DNA of 64,000 nucleotides from Pseudomonas fulva (GCF_015680705.1 NZ_JADNYP010000009.1:62001-126000); one strand, 5' to 3'; positions 37,206-46,095 are shown, counted from the first letter of the stretch. Notes: a model not told the origin generated them from the letters alone. Numbers and translations: made by a program.

Positions 37206-38396
37206 ATGTCGAAAAAATCCCGCTCGAAACTCTGGTTCCTGGTCCACAGCTGGCTCGCCCTGCCGATCTGGTTCTTCGTGCTGATCGTGTGCTTCACCGG
37301 GATGCTGGCGGTGGTCAGCCAGGAGATCGTCTGGCTGGCCAACCCCGACGTGCGCGCCACCAAGCCCAGCGACGATGCCGAACGCCTGAGCTACCAGCAG
37401 ATACTCGATGCCCTGCACGAGGCCGAGCCGGACATGACGGTGCGCTTGCTCAACCAGCCGGATGGCTCGCATTTCGCCCTCAATGCGGCGGTCACCCTCG
37501 CCGACGGCACTTCACCGACGCTCTACGTCAATCCTTATACAGGCGCGATCCAGGGCAAGAGTCCGGACTTCAGCTTCGAACAGTTCACCCGGGCCCTGCA
37601 TGGCTGGTGGCTGGTGCCTTTCACTCATGGCTACAGCTGGGGCTGGTACCTGGTTTCCCTGCTCGGCCTGCCGATGCTCGCCTCGCTGGTCACCGGCCTG
37701 GTGGTATACAAGAAGTTCTGGCGCGGCTTCTTCAAACCGGTACGCACCGGGCATGGCTCACGGATCTTCTGGGGTGACCTGCACCGCCTGGCGGGGGTCT
37801 GGTCGATCTGGTTCATCGCGGTGATTTCCATCACCGGCCTCTGGTTCCTGATCCAGGCAATCCTGGCCGACAACCACATCACCATTTCCAGCCAGCCGGT
37901 CGTACCGGTGATCTCCCGCGAGGAAGTCCCGCAAAGCCCGGACGGCACGCCGGCCCAGCGCATCGACCTGGACGAGGCCGCGCGCATCGCCAGCGAGCAG
38001 ATCCCGGGGCTGGACATCAGCTTCATCACCCTCCCGGCCACGGCCTACAGCCACATCAGCATGGCTGGCCGCGGCTGGTATCCCCTGATGTTCCAGAGCG
38101 CCGAGGTCAACCCGTATACCCGCAAGGTCGACAGCCAGTTCCTGCTAGGCGATCGCTCGGCGCTGGAGTTCGTCACCGAGTCGATGCGTCCGCTGCACAC
38201 TGGCGATTTCGGTGGCCTGCCAATCAAGCTGATCTGGTTCTTCTTCGGCCTGGTATTGACCTTGATGGTGCTCAGCGGCCTGTTGATCTGGACCAAGCGC
38301 ACCGCCCAGGCCACGGCCGCCGCGCTCAAGCGCAGCGAGAAGTCGCCCCGCCAGCCCAGGGTCAGCCCCGAAATCGTCGTGGAGGCCCAGCCATGA
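37206..38396 (+). CDS. PepSY-associated transmembrane protein (PiuB/iron-metal type)
   Basis: A 396-residue inner-membrane protein with about four transmembrane segments (near 12-36, 148-168, 195-215 and 340-362) and PepSY-like periplasmic domains containing DEAARIASEQIPGLD and paired NPYTGAIQG/NPYTRKVDS motifs. Family members accompany siderophore receptors and may reduce or release metal from carriers at the periplasmic face. It is the first gene of a tightly overlapping eight-gene operon ending with a ZnuABC-like transporter, so a metal-handling role is likely. Which metal is not shown. Confidence 0.85.
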   Translation: MSKKSRSKLWFLVHSWLALPIWFFVLIVCFTGMLAVVSQEIVWLANPDVRATKPSDDAERLSYQQILDALHEAEPDMTVRLLNQPDGSHFALNAAVTLADGTSPTLYVNPYTGAIQGKSPDFSFEQFTRALHGWWLVPFTHGYSWGWYLVSLLGLPMLASLVTGLVVYKKFWRGFFKPVRTGHGSRIFWGDLHRLAGVWSIWFIAVISITGLWFLIQAILADNHITISSQPVVPVISREEVPQSPDGTPAQRIDLDEAARIASEQIPGLDISFITLPATAYSHISMAGRGWYPLMFQSAEVNPYTRKVDSQFLLGDRSALEFVTESMRPLHTGDFGGLPIKLIWFFFGLVLTLMVLSGLLIWTKRTAQATAAALKRSEKSPRQPRVSPEIVVEAQP

Positions 38397-38932
38397 GCCA
38401 TGTCCAGGCACTTTCGCCCAGCCCGCTGAAGCAGTTCTGGCTGAAGTGGCGCTTCCACCTCAACATCCTGCTCATCCTCATCCCGCTGGGCTTCATGCCC
38501 AAGTACTTCGCCGATGCGCGCATGTTCCGTGGCGAAGCCGGCCTCGGCCAGCACGTCATCCACGACATTCCGGTCGGGCCGTACCGCATAGACCTGGCCG
38601 AGATGCTCGACGAAGCACCGCGCGCGGATGGTCCGGCCGGCCATTTCAAACTGTTCAACGCCGCGCTGTGCAAGACCTGCACCGAAGGCGCCAAGGCGGT
38701 CTACCTGCGTATCGGCAAGCCGCGCAGCCTGCGCGCTGCCGGCACGATCTTCTTCGGCTCGCCGTATCGCATGGTGACGTCCCTGCCGGTACCGCCGCGG
38801 ACTCGGCCTGACGCCCAGATCTGGATCACCATCGAAGGCTGGAACGGCAGCGTGCACCAGGCATCCGTGCCGCTGGCCAAGGCTTCGCCGGCGACGGTCG
38901 CCTGGCTGGAAAAACAAGGAGGCAAGAAATGA
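38393..38932 (+). CDS. Membrane-anchored hypothetical protein with a CxxC motif
   Basis: A 179-residue protein with one N-terminal transmembrane segment (about 22-38) and a periplasmic remainder. A CKTC motif sits near residue 93 (ALCKTCTEGAK), which could bind metal or form a disulfide. It overlaps the PepSY gene by 4 bases and the next gene by 4, so the three are co-translated. I do not recognise the family; its context implies a role in metal uptake. Confidence 0.78.
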   Translation: MSHVQALSPSPLKQFWLKWRFHLNILLILIPLGFMPKYFADARMFRGEAGLGQHVIHDIPVGPYRIDLAEMLDEAPRADGPAGHFKLFNAALCKTCTEGAKAVYLRIGKPRSLRAAGTIFFGSPYRMVTSLPVPPRTRPDAQIWITIEGWNGSVHQASVPLAKASPATVAWLEKQGGKK

Positions 38933-39249
38933 AACAGCTGCTACGTATCGTCCTGCTCGGCGTACTGGCGAGCACCGCCGGACCTGTGCTTGCACACAAT
39001 CCCATGTGCGAATGCGAGCCGGTGGCCGGCGACCAGATCAAGTGCACCGGAGGCTTTTCCGATGGCAGCGGCGCGCCGGGCGTCACCCTCGATGTCATCA
39101 GCTATGACGAGCAGGTGCTGGTGGGCGGCAAGCTCGGCGATGACTCCAGCCTGACGTTCAAGCGCCCGGATGGCGACTTCTATGTGCTGTTCGACGCCGG
39201 CCCTGGCCATGTGGTGGAAGTGGACCATGCCGACATCGGTGAGCCATGA
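38929..39249 (+). CDS. Small periplasmic protein of the metal-uptake operon
   Basis: A 106-residue protein with a signal peptide (about 1-22, ending PVLA). The mature part begins HNPMCECEP, giving a His and two Cys at the N-terminus, and then a predicted beta-rich domain that recalls the Ig-like periplasmic subunits of Ni/Co transporters. The N-terminal HxxxCxC is a possible metal site. It overlaps both neighbours by 4 bases. Function is inferred from context only. Confidence 0.75.
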   Translation: MKQLLRIVLLGVLASTAGPVLAHNPMCECEPVAGDQIKCTGGFSDGSGAPGVTLDVISYDEQVLVGGKLGDDSSLTFKRPDGDFYVLFDAGPGHVVEVDHADIGEP

Positions 39250-39818
39250 GCCAGACCCAGCTGGTTCGCCCGGCCGGAGCCGGTCATGAATCGCTCTACG
39301 TGCTGCTCGCGGCCCTGTTGATCATCGCCTTGGCAGGCGCGGTGGTGCTGCTGCGTGGCGAGCGCCAGGACGAGGTGCGCTTCGAGGCGCACCAGATCGA
39401 TGCCCGCCGTGACCTCAACGCGGCCGAACAAGGCATATTCACCGACCTGGTGGTCGCCTTCGACGAGATCCGAATGCTGCGCGAAGAATCTGGCGTGATG
39501 CCCGACGTACGCCTGCTGGCCGAAGAAGGGCTGCCGCCTTTCGTCAGGGATGCCAGCAGCGCCAGCCGTGGCGCCCATCATTGGCAATTGCTCGACGCCG
39601 CCGCCTATCTCGGACGCAGCGAAGACGCCGAGACGGTCGGCAACTTCCTGCTGATCGTCCCCGCACCTGGCGACGCCCCGGCGCAGGTCTGGCTGCAACG
39701 CGACGCCATTGGCCATCTGCCAGACACGCTGGAACGGCAGGCGCTGGTTGCCGCGGGCTGGCGCCAGGTCACCACGCACTACGACGCCGGCGTCACGCGC
39801 CAGCAGCACCGTCACTGA
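39246..39818 (+). CDS. DUF6162-like single-pass membrane protein
   Basis: A 190-residue protein with one transmembrane segment near residues 18-36 and a periplasmic domain of about 150 residues; it ends in RQQHRH. It resembles the DUF6162-type proteins found beside zinc ABC transporters in Pseudomonas, though I cannot verify the family. It overlaps the preceding gene by 4 bases and is 15 bases before the substrate-binding protein. Confidence 0.75.
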   Translation: MSQTQLVRPAGAGHESLYVLLAALLIIALAGAVVLLRGERQDEVRFEAHQIDARRDLNAAEQGIFTDLVVAFDEIRMLREESGVMPDVRLLAEEGLPPFVRDASSASRGAHHWQLLDAAAYLGRSEDAETVGNFLLIVPAPGDAPAQVWLQRDAIGHLPDTLERQALVAAGWRQVTTHYDAGVTRQQHRH

Positions 39819-39833
39819 CCCAAGGATTCCCTC

Positions 39834-40751
39834 ATGCTCCGTTCCGTCCTCGCTCGCCGCTTGCTCGGCCTGCTCCTGGCCTGCGCCCTGCCCGTCATGG
39901 CCATGGCCGACAGCGGCAAGCCGCTGCGCATCGGCATCACCTTGCACCCTTACTACAGCTACGTGAGCAATATCGTCGGCGACCGGGCCGAGGTGGTGCC
40001 GCTGATTCCCGCCGGCTTCAACCCGCACGCCTACGAGCCCCGCGCCGAGGACATCAAGCGCATCGGCACCCTTGACGTGGTGGTGCTCAACGGCGTGGGC
40101 CACGACGACTTCGCCGATCGCATGATCGCTGCCAGCGAGAAGCCGGATATCAGGACCATCGAGGCCAACGGCAACGTGCCGCTGCTGGCCGCGACCGGCA
40201 TCGCGGCACGCGGAGCCGGCAAGGTCGTCAACCCCCACACGTTCCTGTCGATCAGCGCGACCATTGCCCAGGTCAACACCATTGCGCGGGAACTGGGCAA
40301 GCTCGACCCCGACAACGCCAGGTACTATCTGCACAACGCACGCGCCTACGCCAAGCGTCTCAGGGCACTGCGGGCCGAGGCCCTGGCCAAGGTCACCCAG
40401 GCACCGGGGGCCGATTTCCGCGTGGCCACCATCCATGCGGCCTACGATTACCTGCTACGTGATTTCGGCCTGGAAGTCACTGCCGTGGTGGAGCCGGCGC
40501 ACGGCATCGAGCCCAGCCCGGCGCAGCTGAAAAAGACCATCGACCAGCTCAAGGCGCTGGACGTGAAGGTGATCTTCTCCGAAATGGACTTCCCGTCCGC
40601 CTATGTCGATACCATCGAGCGCGAATCTGGCGTTCGCCTCTATCCACTGACGCATATTTCCTATGGCCAGTACACCCGGGACAAATACGAAGTGGAAATG
40701 AAGCGCAACCTCGATACCGTGGTGCGGGCCATCCAGGAGAATCGCGCATGA
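39834..40751 (+). CDS. Metal ABC transporter substrate-binding protein (ZnuA-like, cluster A-I)
   Basis: A 305-residue periplasmic protein with a signal peptide (about 1-25). Likely metal ligands are His in GFNPHAYEP, His in VNPHTFLS, His in TIHAAYDYLL and an acidic residue in FSEMDFPSAY, the usual three-His-plus-Asp/Glu arrangement of zinc or manganese binders. It lacks the long His-rich loop of E. coli ZnuA. It precedes the ATPase gene with a 4-base overlap. Confidence 0.9.
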   Translation: MLRSVLARRLLGLLLACALPVMAMADSGKPLRIGITLHPYYSYVSNIVGDRAEVVPLIPAGFNPHAYEPRAEDIKRIGTLDVVVLNGVGHDDFADRMIAASEKPDIRTIEANGNVPLLAATGIAARGAGKVVNPHTFLSISATIAQVNTIARELGKLDPDNARYYLHNARAYAKRLRALRAEALAKVTQAPGADFRVATIHAAYDYLLRDFGLEVTAVVEPAHGIEPSPAQLKKTIDQLKALDVKVIFSEMDFPSAYVDTIERESGVRLYPLTHISYGQYTRDKYEVEMKRNLDTVVRAIQENRA

Positions 40752-41494
40752 GCGCGATCTGCGCGCCGCGTGTCCCGTGTGGTCCACGCATCGAGTTCGA
40801 GGGGATCGACCTGACCCTCGGGCGCACGCGCATCCTGGAACAGGTCCGCTTCGCCATCGAGGCCGGCAGCGTGCATGCCATCGTCGGGCCCAATGGTGGC
40901 GGCAAGAGCTCGCTGATCAAGACCCTGCTCGGGCAGATGCCCCACCAAGGCCGGCTGACCTTGCACTGGCCGGCAGGCAGCCGAGTGATTGGCTACGTGC
41001 CCCAGGCGCTCGAGTTCGACCGTGGCTTGCCGATGACGATCGACGACTTCATGGCTGCGATGTGCCAGCGGCGACCGGCCTTCCTTGGGCTTTCGCGGCG
41101 CGTCGCCGTGGATATCGACGCAGCCCTGGCGCGTGTCGGCATGCTCGACAAGCGCAAGCGTCGCATGGGCGCGCTGTCCGGCGGCGAGCGTCAGCGGGTG
41201 CTGCTGGCCCAGGGCCTGGTCCCGCCCCCCCAGCTGCTGGTGCTGGACGAACCGATGTCGGCGCTCGACGAGGCCGGTATCGGCGTGTTCGAGCAGTTGC
41301 TGCAAGCCTGGCGCGACGCCGGCACCACGGTAGTCTGGATCGAGCACGATCTCGAGGCGGTACTGCGTCTGGCCGACCGGGTCACCGGGCTCAGCCGCCA
41401 GGTGCTGTTCGACGCGCCGCCGGCCCAGGCCCTGACGCCTGAACGGCTGCTCGGGCTGTTTTCCGTTCACCCACGCAGCGAGGCCGTCGCCTGA
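40748..41494 (+). CDS. Metal ABC transporter ATP-binding protein (ZnuC-like)
   Basis: A 248-residue cytosolic ATPase. Walker A is GPNGGGKSS, the Q-loop lies in VPQALEF, the signature motif is LSGGERQRV, Walker B is LLVLDEP, and the switch histidine is in WIEHDLE. It would power import of the metal delivered by the preceding binding protein through the following permease. It overlaps the permease start by one base. Confidence 0.93.
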   Translation: MSAICAPRVPCGPRIEFEGIDLTLGRTRILEQVRFAIEAGSVHAIVGPNGGGKSSLIKTLLGQMPHQGRLTLHWPAGSRVIGYVPQALEFDRGLPMTIDDFMAAMCQRRPAFLGLSRRVAVDIDAALARVGMLDKRKRRMGALSGGERQRVLLAQGLVPPPQLLVLDEPMSALDEAGIGVFEQLLQAWRDAGTTVVWIEHDLEAVLRLADRVTGLSRQVLFDAPPAQALTPERLLGLFSVHPRSEAVA

Positions 41495-42393
41495 TGAGTT
41501 ACGAAGCCTTTCGCCAGACCGTTCAGGAATGGGCCAGCACCGGTTTGCTGCCCGAAGCCCTGGCCTATGGATTCGTGGTCAATGCCTTGCTGGCAGGCCT
41601 GATGATCGGCCCGGTGCTTGGCGGGCTCGGCACCCTGGTGGTGGTCAAGCGCTTTGCCTTCTTCTCCGAGGCGGTAGGCCATGCGGCGCTGACCGGCGTG
41701 GCCATCGGCATCCTGCTCGGCGAGCCGTATACAGGCCCGTATGGCAGCCTGTTCGGCTACTGCCTGCTGTTCGGCATCCTGCTCAATTACCTGCGCAACC
41801 GCACGGGGCTTTCGCCGGATACGTTGATCGGCGTGTTCCTCTCGGTCTCGCTCGCCCTCGGCGCCAGCCTGCTGCTGATGCTGGCCGGCAAGATCAACGT
41901 GCACATCCTGGAAAACGTGCTCTTCGGCTCGGTACTGACGGTCAGCGCCCAGGACCTGCTGGTGCTCGGCATCGTCGCGCTGATCGTGCTTGGCCTGGCC
42001 CTACCCTTGTACAACCGCATCATGCTGGCCAGCTTCAATCCGCAGCTGGCGGCAGTGCGCGGCGTGGCGGTGAAACGCCTGGACTACCTGTTCGTGGTCC
42101 TGGTCACGCTGGTGACCGTGGCGGCGGTCAAGGTCATCGGTGCCATCCTGGTCGGCGCGCTGCTGGTGATTCCGGCCGCCGCCGCACGCCTGCTCAGCCA
42201 GTCGCTCAAGGGCTTTTTCTGGGCCTCGGTACTGATCGCGACGTTGAGCACACTGCTCGGCATATTGCTACCGATCACCTTCGACCTGCCGATCCCCTCC
42301 GGCGCGGCGATCATCCTGGTGGCCGGGCTGTGCTTCGCTTGCGCTGCCCTGGCGCGCGCCCTCGTCCCACGCCTGCAAGGAAACCCGGCATGA
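41494..42393 (+). CDS. Metal ABC transporter permease (ZnuB-like, ABC-3 family)
   Basis: A 299-residue inner-membrane permease with eight or nine predicted helices. The family features are GPVLGGLGTLVVVKRFAFFSEAVGHAALTG near the N-terminus (spanning about residues 30-60) and KVIGAILVGALLVIPAAAA late in the chain. It would form the homodimeric channel of the importer. It overlaps the following solute-binding protein gene by 4 bases. Confidence 0.93.
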   Translation: MSYEAFRQTVQEWASTGLLPEALAYGFVVNALLAGLMIGPVLGGLGTLVVVKRFAFFSEAVGHAALTGVAIGILLGEPYTGPYGSLFGYCLLFGILLNYLRNRTGLSPDTLIGVFLSVSLALGASLLLMLAGKINVHILENVLFGSVLTVSAQDLLVLGIVALIVLGLALPLYNRIMLASFNPQLAAVRGVAVKRLDYLFVVLVTLVTVAAVKVIGAILVGALLVIPAAAARLLSQSLKGFFWASVLIATLSTLLGILLPITFDLPIPSGAAIILVAGLCFACAALARALVPRLQGNPA

Positions 42394-43322
42394 ACCTGAA
42401 CTTCAAGCACCTCTGCCTGACCCTCGCTCTGGCCGTTTCGCCCTTGCCCGGCCTGGCTGCGTCCACTGTCGGCCAAGCCAACCCAACCGCCAGCGTGACG
42501 GTGCTCGCCAGCCTGCCGGTGACCCAGAGCCTGGCCACTGCCCTGCTGCAAGGCACCGCGGTTCGCGTGCAGCGCGCCGCACCGGCCAACCTGCCGGCCA
42601 GCCGCCAACCTTCCTACTTCGAAGGCCGTGGTGGCCCCAGCCTGCAAAAGGCCGCCGGCCAGGCTGACGCGGTGGTCGGCTTGCGCTCGATCTGGCGTGA
42701 CGACCCGCTCTATCCCATGGCCAGGCGCAGCAATATCCGTATCGTCGAGATCGATGCCGCACGACCGGTCGACGGCGCCTTGCCAGGCATCGCGGTACAT
42801 GGTGATGACGCCTTCGCCGGTTATCCCTGGCTGCACCCGACCAACTTCGGGCGCATGGCGGATGTGGTGGCCAATGATCTGGAGCGGCTGTCTCCAGCCG
42901 ACAAGGAGAAGATTCAGGCCAACCTGGCCGAGCTCAAGCGGCAACTGCTCGAGCTGACTTCCAGCAGCCAGACGCGCCTGGCCGACGTCGATAACCTCAG
43001 CGTGCTCAGCCTGTCCGAGCGGTTGGGCTACCTGGCCGCGGGCCTCAACCTGGATGTCGTCGAACAGCCGTTGCCGGCTGATGACAAATGGGACGCGGCG
43101 TCGCTCTCGGGGCTGAGCGAAACCCTTCGTTCGCAGGATGTGGCGCTGGTGCTGCACCATCGCCAACCCGAGCCGGCAGTGGCCGAGGCGATCAAGGCAG
43201 GCGGGGCCAGGCTGCTGGTGCTGGACAGTGATGCGCAGGACACCCTGACGGGGCTCAAGACCTGCGTTGAGCAGGTGCTCCAGGCGCTTTCCCAAGATCC
43301 GTCCGCAGGCGCTGCCGCCTAG
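42390..43322 (+). CDS. Second metal solute-binding protein, divergent
   Basis: A 310-residue protein with a signal peptide (about 1-23, ending GLA). Overall it matches metal-binding proteins of ABC importers: a long central helix (LSPADKEKIQANLAELKRQL) and PWLHPTNFGRMADVVANDL, which corresponds to the HxWxDP segment of ZnuA. The usual His ligands are only partly kept (VHGDDAF, LHHRQPEP). It may bind a different metal, or act as a helper to the first binding protein. It ends the operon. Confidence 0.8.
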   Translation: MNLNFKHLCLTLALAVSPLPGLAASTVGQANPTASVTVLASLPVTQSLATALLQGTAVRVQRAAPANLPASRQPSYFEGRGGPSLQKAAGQADAVVGLRSIWRDDPLYPMARRSNIRIVEIDAARPVDGALPGIAVHGDDAFAGYPWLHPTNFGRMADVVANDLERLSPADKEKIQANLAELKRQLLELTSSSQTRLADVDNLSVLSLSERLGYLAAGLNLDVVEQPLPADDKWDAASLSGLSETLRSQDVALVLHHRQPEPAVAEAIKAGGARLLVLDSDAQDTLTGLKTCVEQVLQALSQDPSAGAAA

Positions 43323-43370
43323 CCTTGCACGCCCAAGGCAGCGCAGCGCTGCGCGCCTTTCGCGCGAGCT

Positions 43371-44420
43371 CTAGCGCTTCATGCAACGACGATAGCGCTC
43401 ATCCACCCGTTCGGCGAACCAGGCCGTGGTCAACTGGCGGGTGATCTTCGGGCTCTTGAGCTCGATGCCGGGCAGGATGGCACGCGGCAGCGGCCTCCCC
43501 GCCTTGGCATCGGCCAGTGCGAATACCCCTTGATACAACGCTGTATCCTCAAAGGCCAAGGCAGTGCCTTGGTCCAACTGGCTGCGAATCTGGGGATTGC
43601 GCAGCCCGAGCTTCGCTCCTAGTTTGCGAGCCGCCTTTTCCGTACTGCCTGGCATGATCGCGCCGGGCACGACGAGGTCGCCATCGAGTGCCAGGTCGAT
43701 ACCGGTCAAGCGACTCAAGGCAGCCTGGAAAGCGGCGTTACGGCTGGCGTACCAGCCTGCGTTGAAATCGGCGAACCGATAGAGCTGACGTTGATAACGC
43801 GCTGGGTAGCCCAGCAAATGGGCGATGCCGAAATACATTCCTCCGCGGCGAGTGAAGACTTCCTGGCGCAGGGTCCCAGCGTACGCATACGGGTAATCGC
43901 GAGCGTGGCGCTCGGCGAAATCGATGCTCACCTGCATGGGCCCACCGGTACGTACCGGATTCAGCCCGCCAAGCAGCGTCCTGCCCAACGGTAGCCCGGC
44001 GATGACTTCGTCGAACAGCGCACTGAGCTGCTTTTCGCTGCGCACCGCCTGCAGTCGTTGCTGGTAGGTCTTGCCGTTCGCCGATCGGCTACGCAGGGCG
44101 GCATCGACCAGAGCGGCGGGGATGTGCAAGCGCCGAGCACGCCGGTCGATTTCCTCGCGCGCGATACGGCCAAGCCCGGGGACCTGAGGGTCGGCGCTGA
44201 AGGTCGATTCCTGTTCGGTCACGGCCAGCACTGCGCACAGGTTGCTCTGGCTCGGCTCGAGGCGCTGGGCAGTGAACGCCGCCTGGATGTCTTCGGCCCA
44301 ACCGGCCCGGTCGCCCACACTGGCAGGCAGCAGGCGCGACACTTGGCTGCGCACCCTCGATGGATCGACCTCGGGCGCCCTGGGCTGTACAGCACATCCC
44401 TGCAACAGAGCCAGCAGCAC
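43371..44420 (-). CDS. DUF1615 lipoprotein
   Basis: A protein of 349 residues from GTG 44420, with lipobox LLQGC close to the start. It has an SLT-like flavour (EQESTFSADPQVPGLGRIA), and DUF1615 members are predicted envelope lipoproteins of unknown role. The signal peptide from GTG 44420 lacks its positively charged n-region. Extending nine codons back to CTG 44447 gives LRRLAWTG before the hydrophobic core and would overlap the upstream stop as CTGA, so the true start may be CTG. It follows an isochorismatase-fold gene on the same strand. Confidence 0.82.
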   Translation of the reverse strand: MLLALLQGCAVQPRAPEVDPSRVRSQVSRLLPASVGDRAGWAEDIQAAFTAQRLEPSQSNLCAVLAVTEQESTFSADPQVPGLGRIAREEIDRRARRLHIPAALVDAALRSRSANGKTYQQRLQAVRSEKQLSALFDEVIAGLPLGRTLLGGLNPVRTGGPMQVSIDFAERHARDYPYAYAGTLRQEVFTRRGGMYFGIAHLLGYPARYQRQLYRFADFNAGWYASRNAAFQAALSRLTGIDLALDGDLVVPGAIMPGSTEKAARKLGAKLGLRNPQIRSQLDQGTALAFEDTALYQGVFALADAKAGRPLPRAILPGIELKSPKITRQLTTAWFAERVDERYRRCMKR

Positions 44421-44443
44421 CAGCCCTGTCCATGCCAGGCGCC

Positions 44444-44995
44444 TCAGGGCTGGTCACCGACCAGGTAGGTCTTGCTGATGTGGCGAAACCGAGGATGGTC
44501 GGCGCTACCCAGCAGTTCGAACAGCACCATCTCGCGCGTGACGATCTGCGCGCCGGCATGACGCATGCGTGCCAGGCCCAACTGCTTGCTGGCAGCGACA
44601 CGGCTGTCGCAGGCGTCCTCGACCACGAAGACCTCCTTGCCCAGCTGCAACAGCTCCAGCACGGTCTGCAGGACGCAAACGTGGGTTTCCGTGCCACAGA
44701 CGATCACCTGACGGCGAGCCAGCAGCGCTTCAGGCAGACACTGGCCTGCGACGCAGGAAAAATGCCTTTTCTGTACCACCGTCGCGTTCGGGGCGGCCGC
44801 GGTGAGCGCCGCCACGGTCGGCCCAAGGCCTTGGGGATACTGCTCGGAGATCACCGTGGGCAGTTGCAGATCGGCACAGGCAGCGAGCAACCAGCGCGCC
44901 CGAGCCAGGGTAGCGGCCGGTTCGCTCATCGCCCCGATGAGCTTTTCCTGAATATCGACGACCAGCAGCGTGGCCTGGCGTGGATCGATCAGCAT
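44444..44995 (-). CDS. Isochorismatase-fold cysteine hydrolase (YcaC-like)
   Basis: A 183-residue cytosolic hydrolase. The catalytic triad is visible: Asp in LLVVDIQEKL, Lys in VVQKRHFSC and Cys in GTETHVCVLQT. Family members act on amides or isochorismate-type substrates; the true substrate is unknown. It overlaps the possible CTG start of the DUF1615 gene, suggesting co-transcription. Confidence 0.88.
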   Translation of the reverse strand: MLIDPRQATLLVVDIQEKLIGAMSEPAATLARARWLLAACADLQLPTVISEQYPQGLGPTVAALTAAAPNATVVQKRHFSCVAGQCLPEALLARRQVIVCGTETHVCVLQTVLELLQLGKEVFVVEDACDSRVAASKQLGLARMRHAGAQIVTREMVLFELLGSADHPRFRHISKTYLVGDQP

Positions 44996-45046
44996 GGTGC
45001 TTCCCTTGCCTGGAAAACCCTAAGCTCTCCCAGGTGGGCAAGGATG

Positions 45047-45769
45047 TCAATCAGGCCGGCGGGCATGGGGCTCCAGGGAGTCGGCAAGCACGTCCAGCAC
45101 GCGGTCTTCCTGTTCGTGGATGAAGAAGTGGCCACCGGGGAACATTGCCAGGGAAAAGTCGCCCAGGCTCTCTTGCCGCCAGGCCAGCAGCTGCTCTTCG
45201 CTGGCCTTGTCGGCCTCGCCGCTCAGCACATGCAATGGACACTGGAGCGGCGGACGCTGGCGGTACTGGTAGCGACCACACAAGAGGAAATCGGCGCGCA
45301 GCACTGGCAGGGTCAGGCTCATCAGCTCGGCGTTGGCCAGCACCTCTTCGGGCGTTCCCTGCAGGGCCCGCAGCTCGGCGATCAGCTCGGCATCCGACTT
45401 GGGCTGGCGCCAGTCGCGGGTATCGTAGCCCTCACGCCTGGTAGGGGCAGCCGTGCCACAGGCGAACAGCGCCACCGGCGCCGGGCAGCCTAAGGCGCGC
45501 AGCGCGTGCACCAGTTCGAACGCCACCAGCGCCCCCAGGCTGTGCCCGAGCACGGCATAGGGCGCCTGGGTCGCCCGGCGCTGCTCGTCGGCCAGTTGCC
45601 GGGCCAGACCATGCATGTCGGTTTGCAGTGGCTCGCCCAGACGCGCACCGCGTCCAGGCAATTCGACCGGCACGACCCGCAGCCACGCCGGCAGCTTGCG
45701 ACGCCAGCGGCGGTAGACCATGGCGCTGGCGCCCGAGTACGGCAGGCAAAGCAGGTTCAAGACGGTCAT
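45047..45769 (-). CDS. Type II thioesterase (GrsT/PvdG-like)
   Basis: A 240-residue alpha/beta hydrolase that would remove wrong acyl groups from peptidyl-carrier domains of a non-ribosomal peptide synthetase. The nucleophile elbow is GHSLGAL, Asp lies in VLSGEADKASEEQ and His in FPGGHFFIHEQ. The N-terminus LLCLPYSGASAMVYRRW is typical. No synthetase gene lies in the window, but such enzymes serve pyoverdine assembly in Pseudomonas, so this may be a detached pyoverdine gene. Its start overlaps the stop of one frame of the upstream small gene as ATGA. Confidence 0.9.
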   Translation of the reverse strand: MTVLNLLCLPYSGASAMVYRRWRRKLPAWLRVVPVELPGRGARLGEPLQTDMHGLARQLADEQRRATQAPYAVLGHSLGALVAFELVHALRALGCPAPVALFACGTAAPTRREGYDTRDWRQPKSDAELIAELRALQGTPEEVLANAELMSLTLPVLRADFLLCGRYQYRQRPPLQCPLHVLSGEADKASEEQLLAWRQESLGDFSLAMFPGGHFFIHEQEDRVLDVLADSLEPHARRPD

Positions 45770-45778
45770 GGCCGTTCC

Positions 45779-46002
45779 TTAGCGCGCCGTGGCCGTTTCG
45801 GCCATCTGGCGAAACAGGCGCAACGGGCGCAGCTTGCTCCGGACGTTGTCGATGCGGGCCAGGCCGTGCTTCTCCAAGCCCCTCCTGACCACGACGCGCC
45901 TGCCCTCGGCATCGCCGGGAAGCCAGGCCGGATGGCGTCCGGCTTCGGATGGCCGGCCACTGGCTGGGCCGGGATTGCGGCGCAGTCGAATAGGCAAGCC
46001 AT
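45779..46002 (-). pseudogene. Small gene upstream of the thioesterase, apparently frameshifted (possibly MbtH-like)
   Basis: Coding signal appears split between two frames. From ATG 46002, placed 7 bases after a perfect AAGGAG, the first half (MACLFDCAAIPAQPVAG...) has strongly GC-rich third positions. From about 45915 the GC-rich third positions switch to another frame, reading ...GLARIDNVRSKLRPLRLFRQM and stopping at 45779. The tail recalls the MbtH C-terminus (CLxxIxxVWTDMRPLSLR), but the key Cys and Trp are missing. It precedes the thioesterase by 9 bases. Either a decayed MbtH-like gene or a sequencing/assembly frameshift. Confidence 0.4.
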
Positions 46003-46095
46003 TGCCTGTCTCCTTGGTGTCGAGCAATGCGCGGCTCGTGGCCAGCGGCTACAGCTAAGAACGAACCTTGCCGAGAAGAATTTAGCCTCTGGCAG

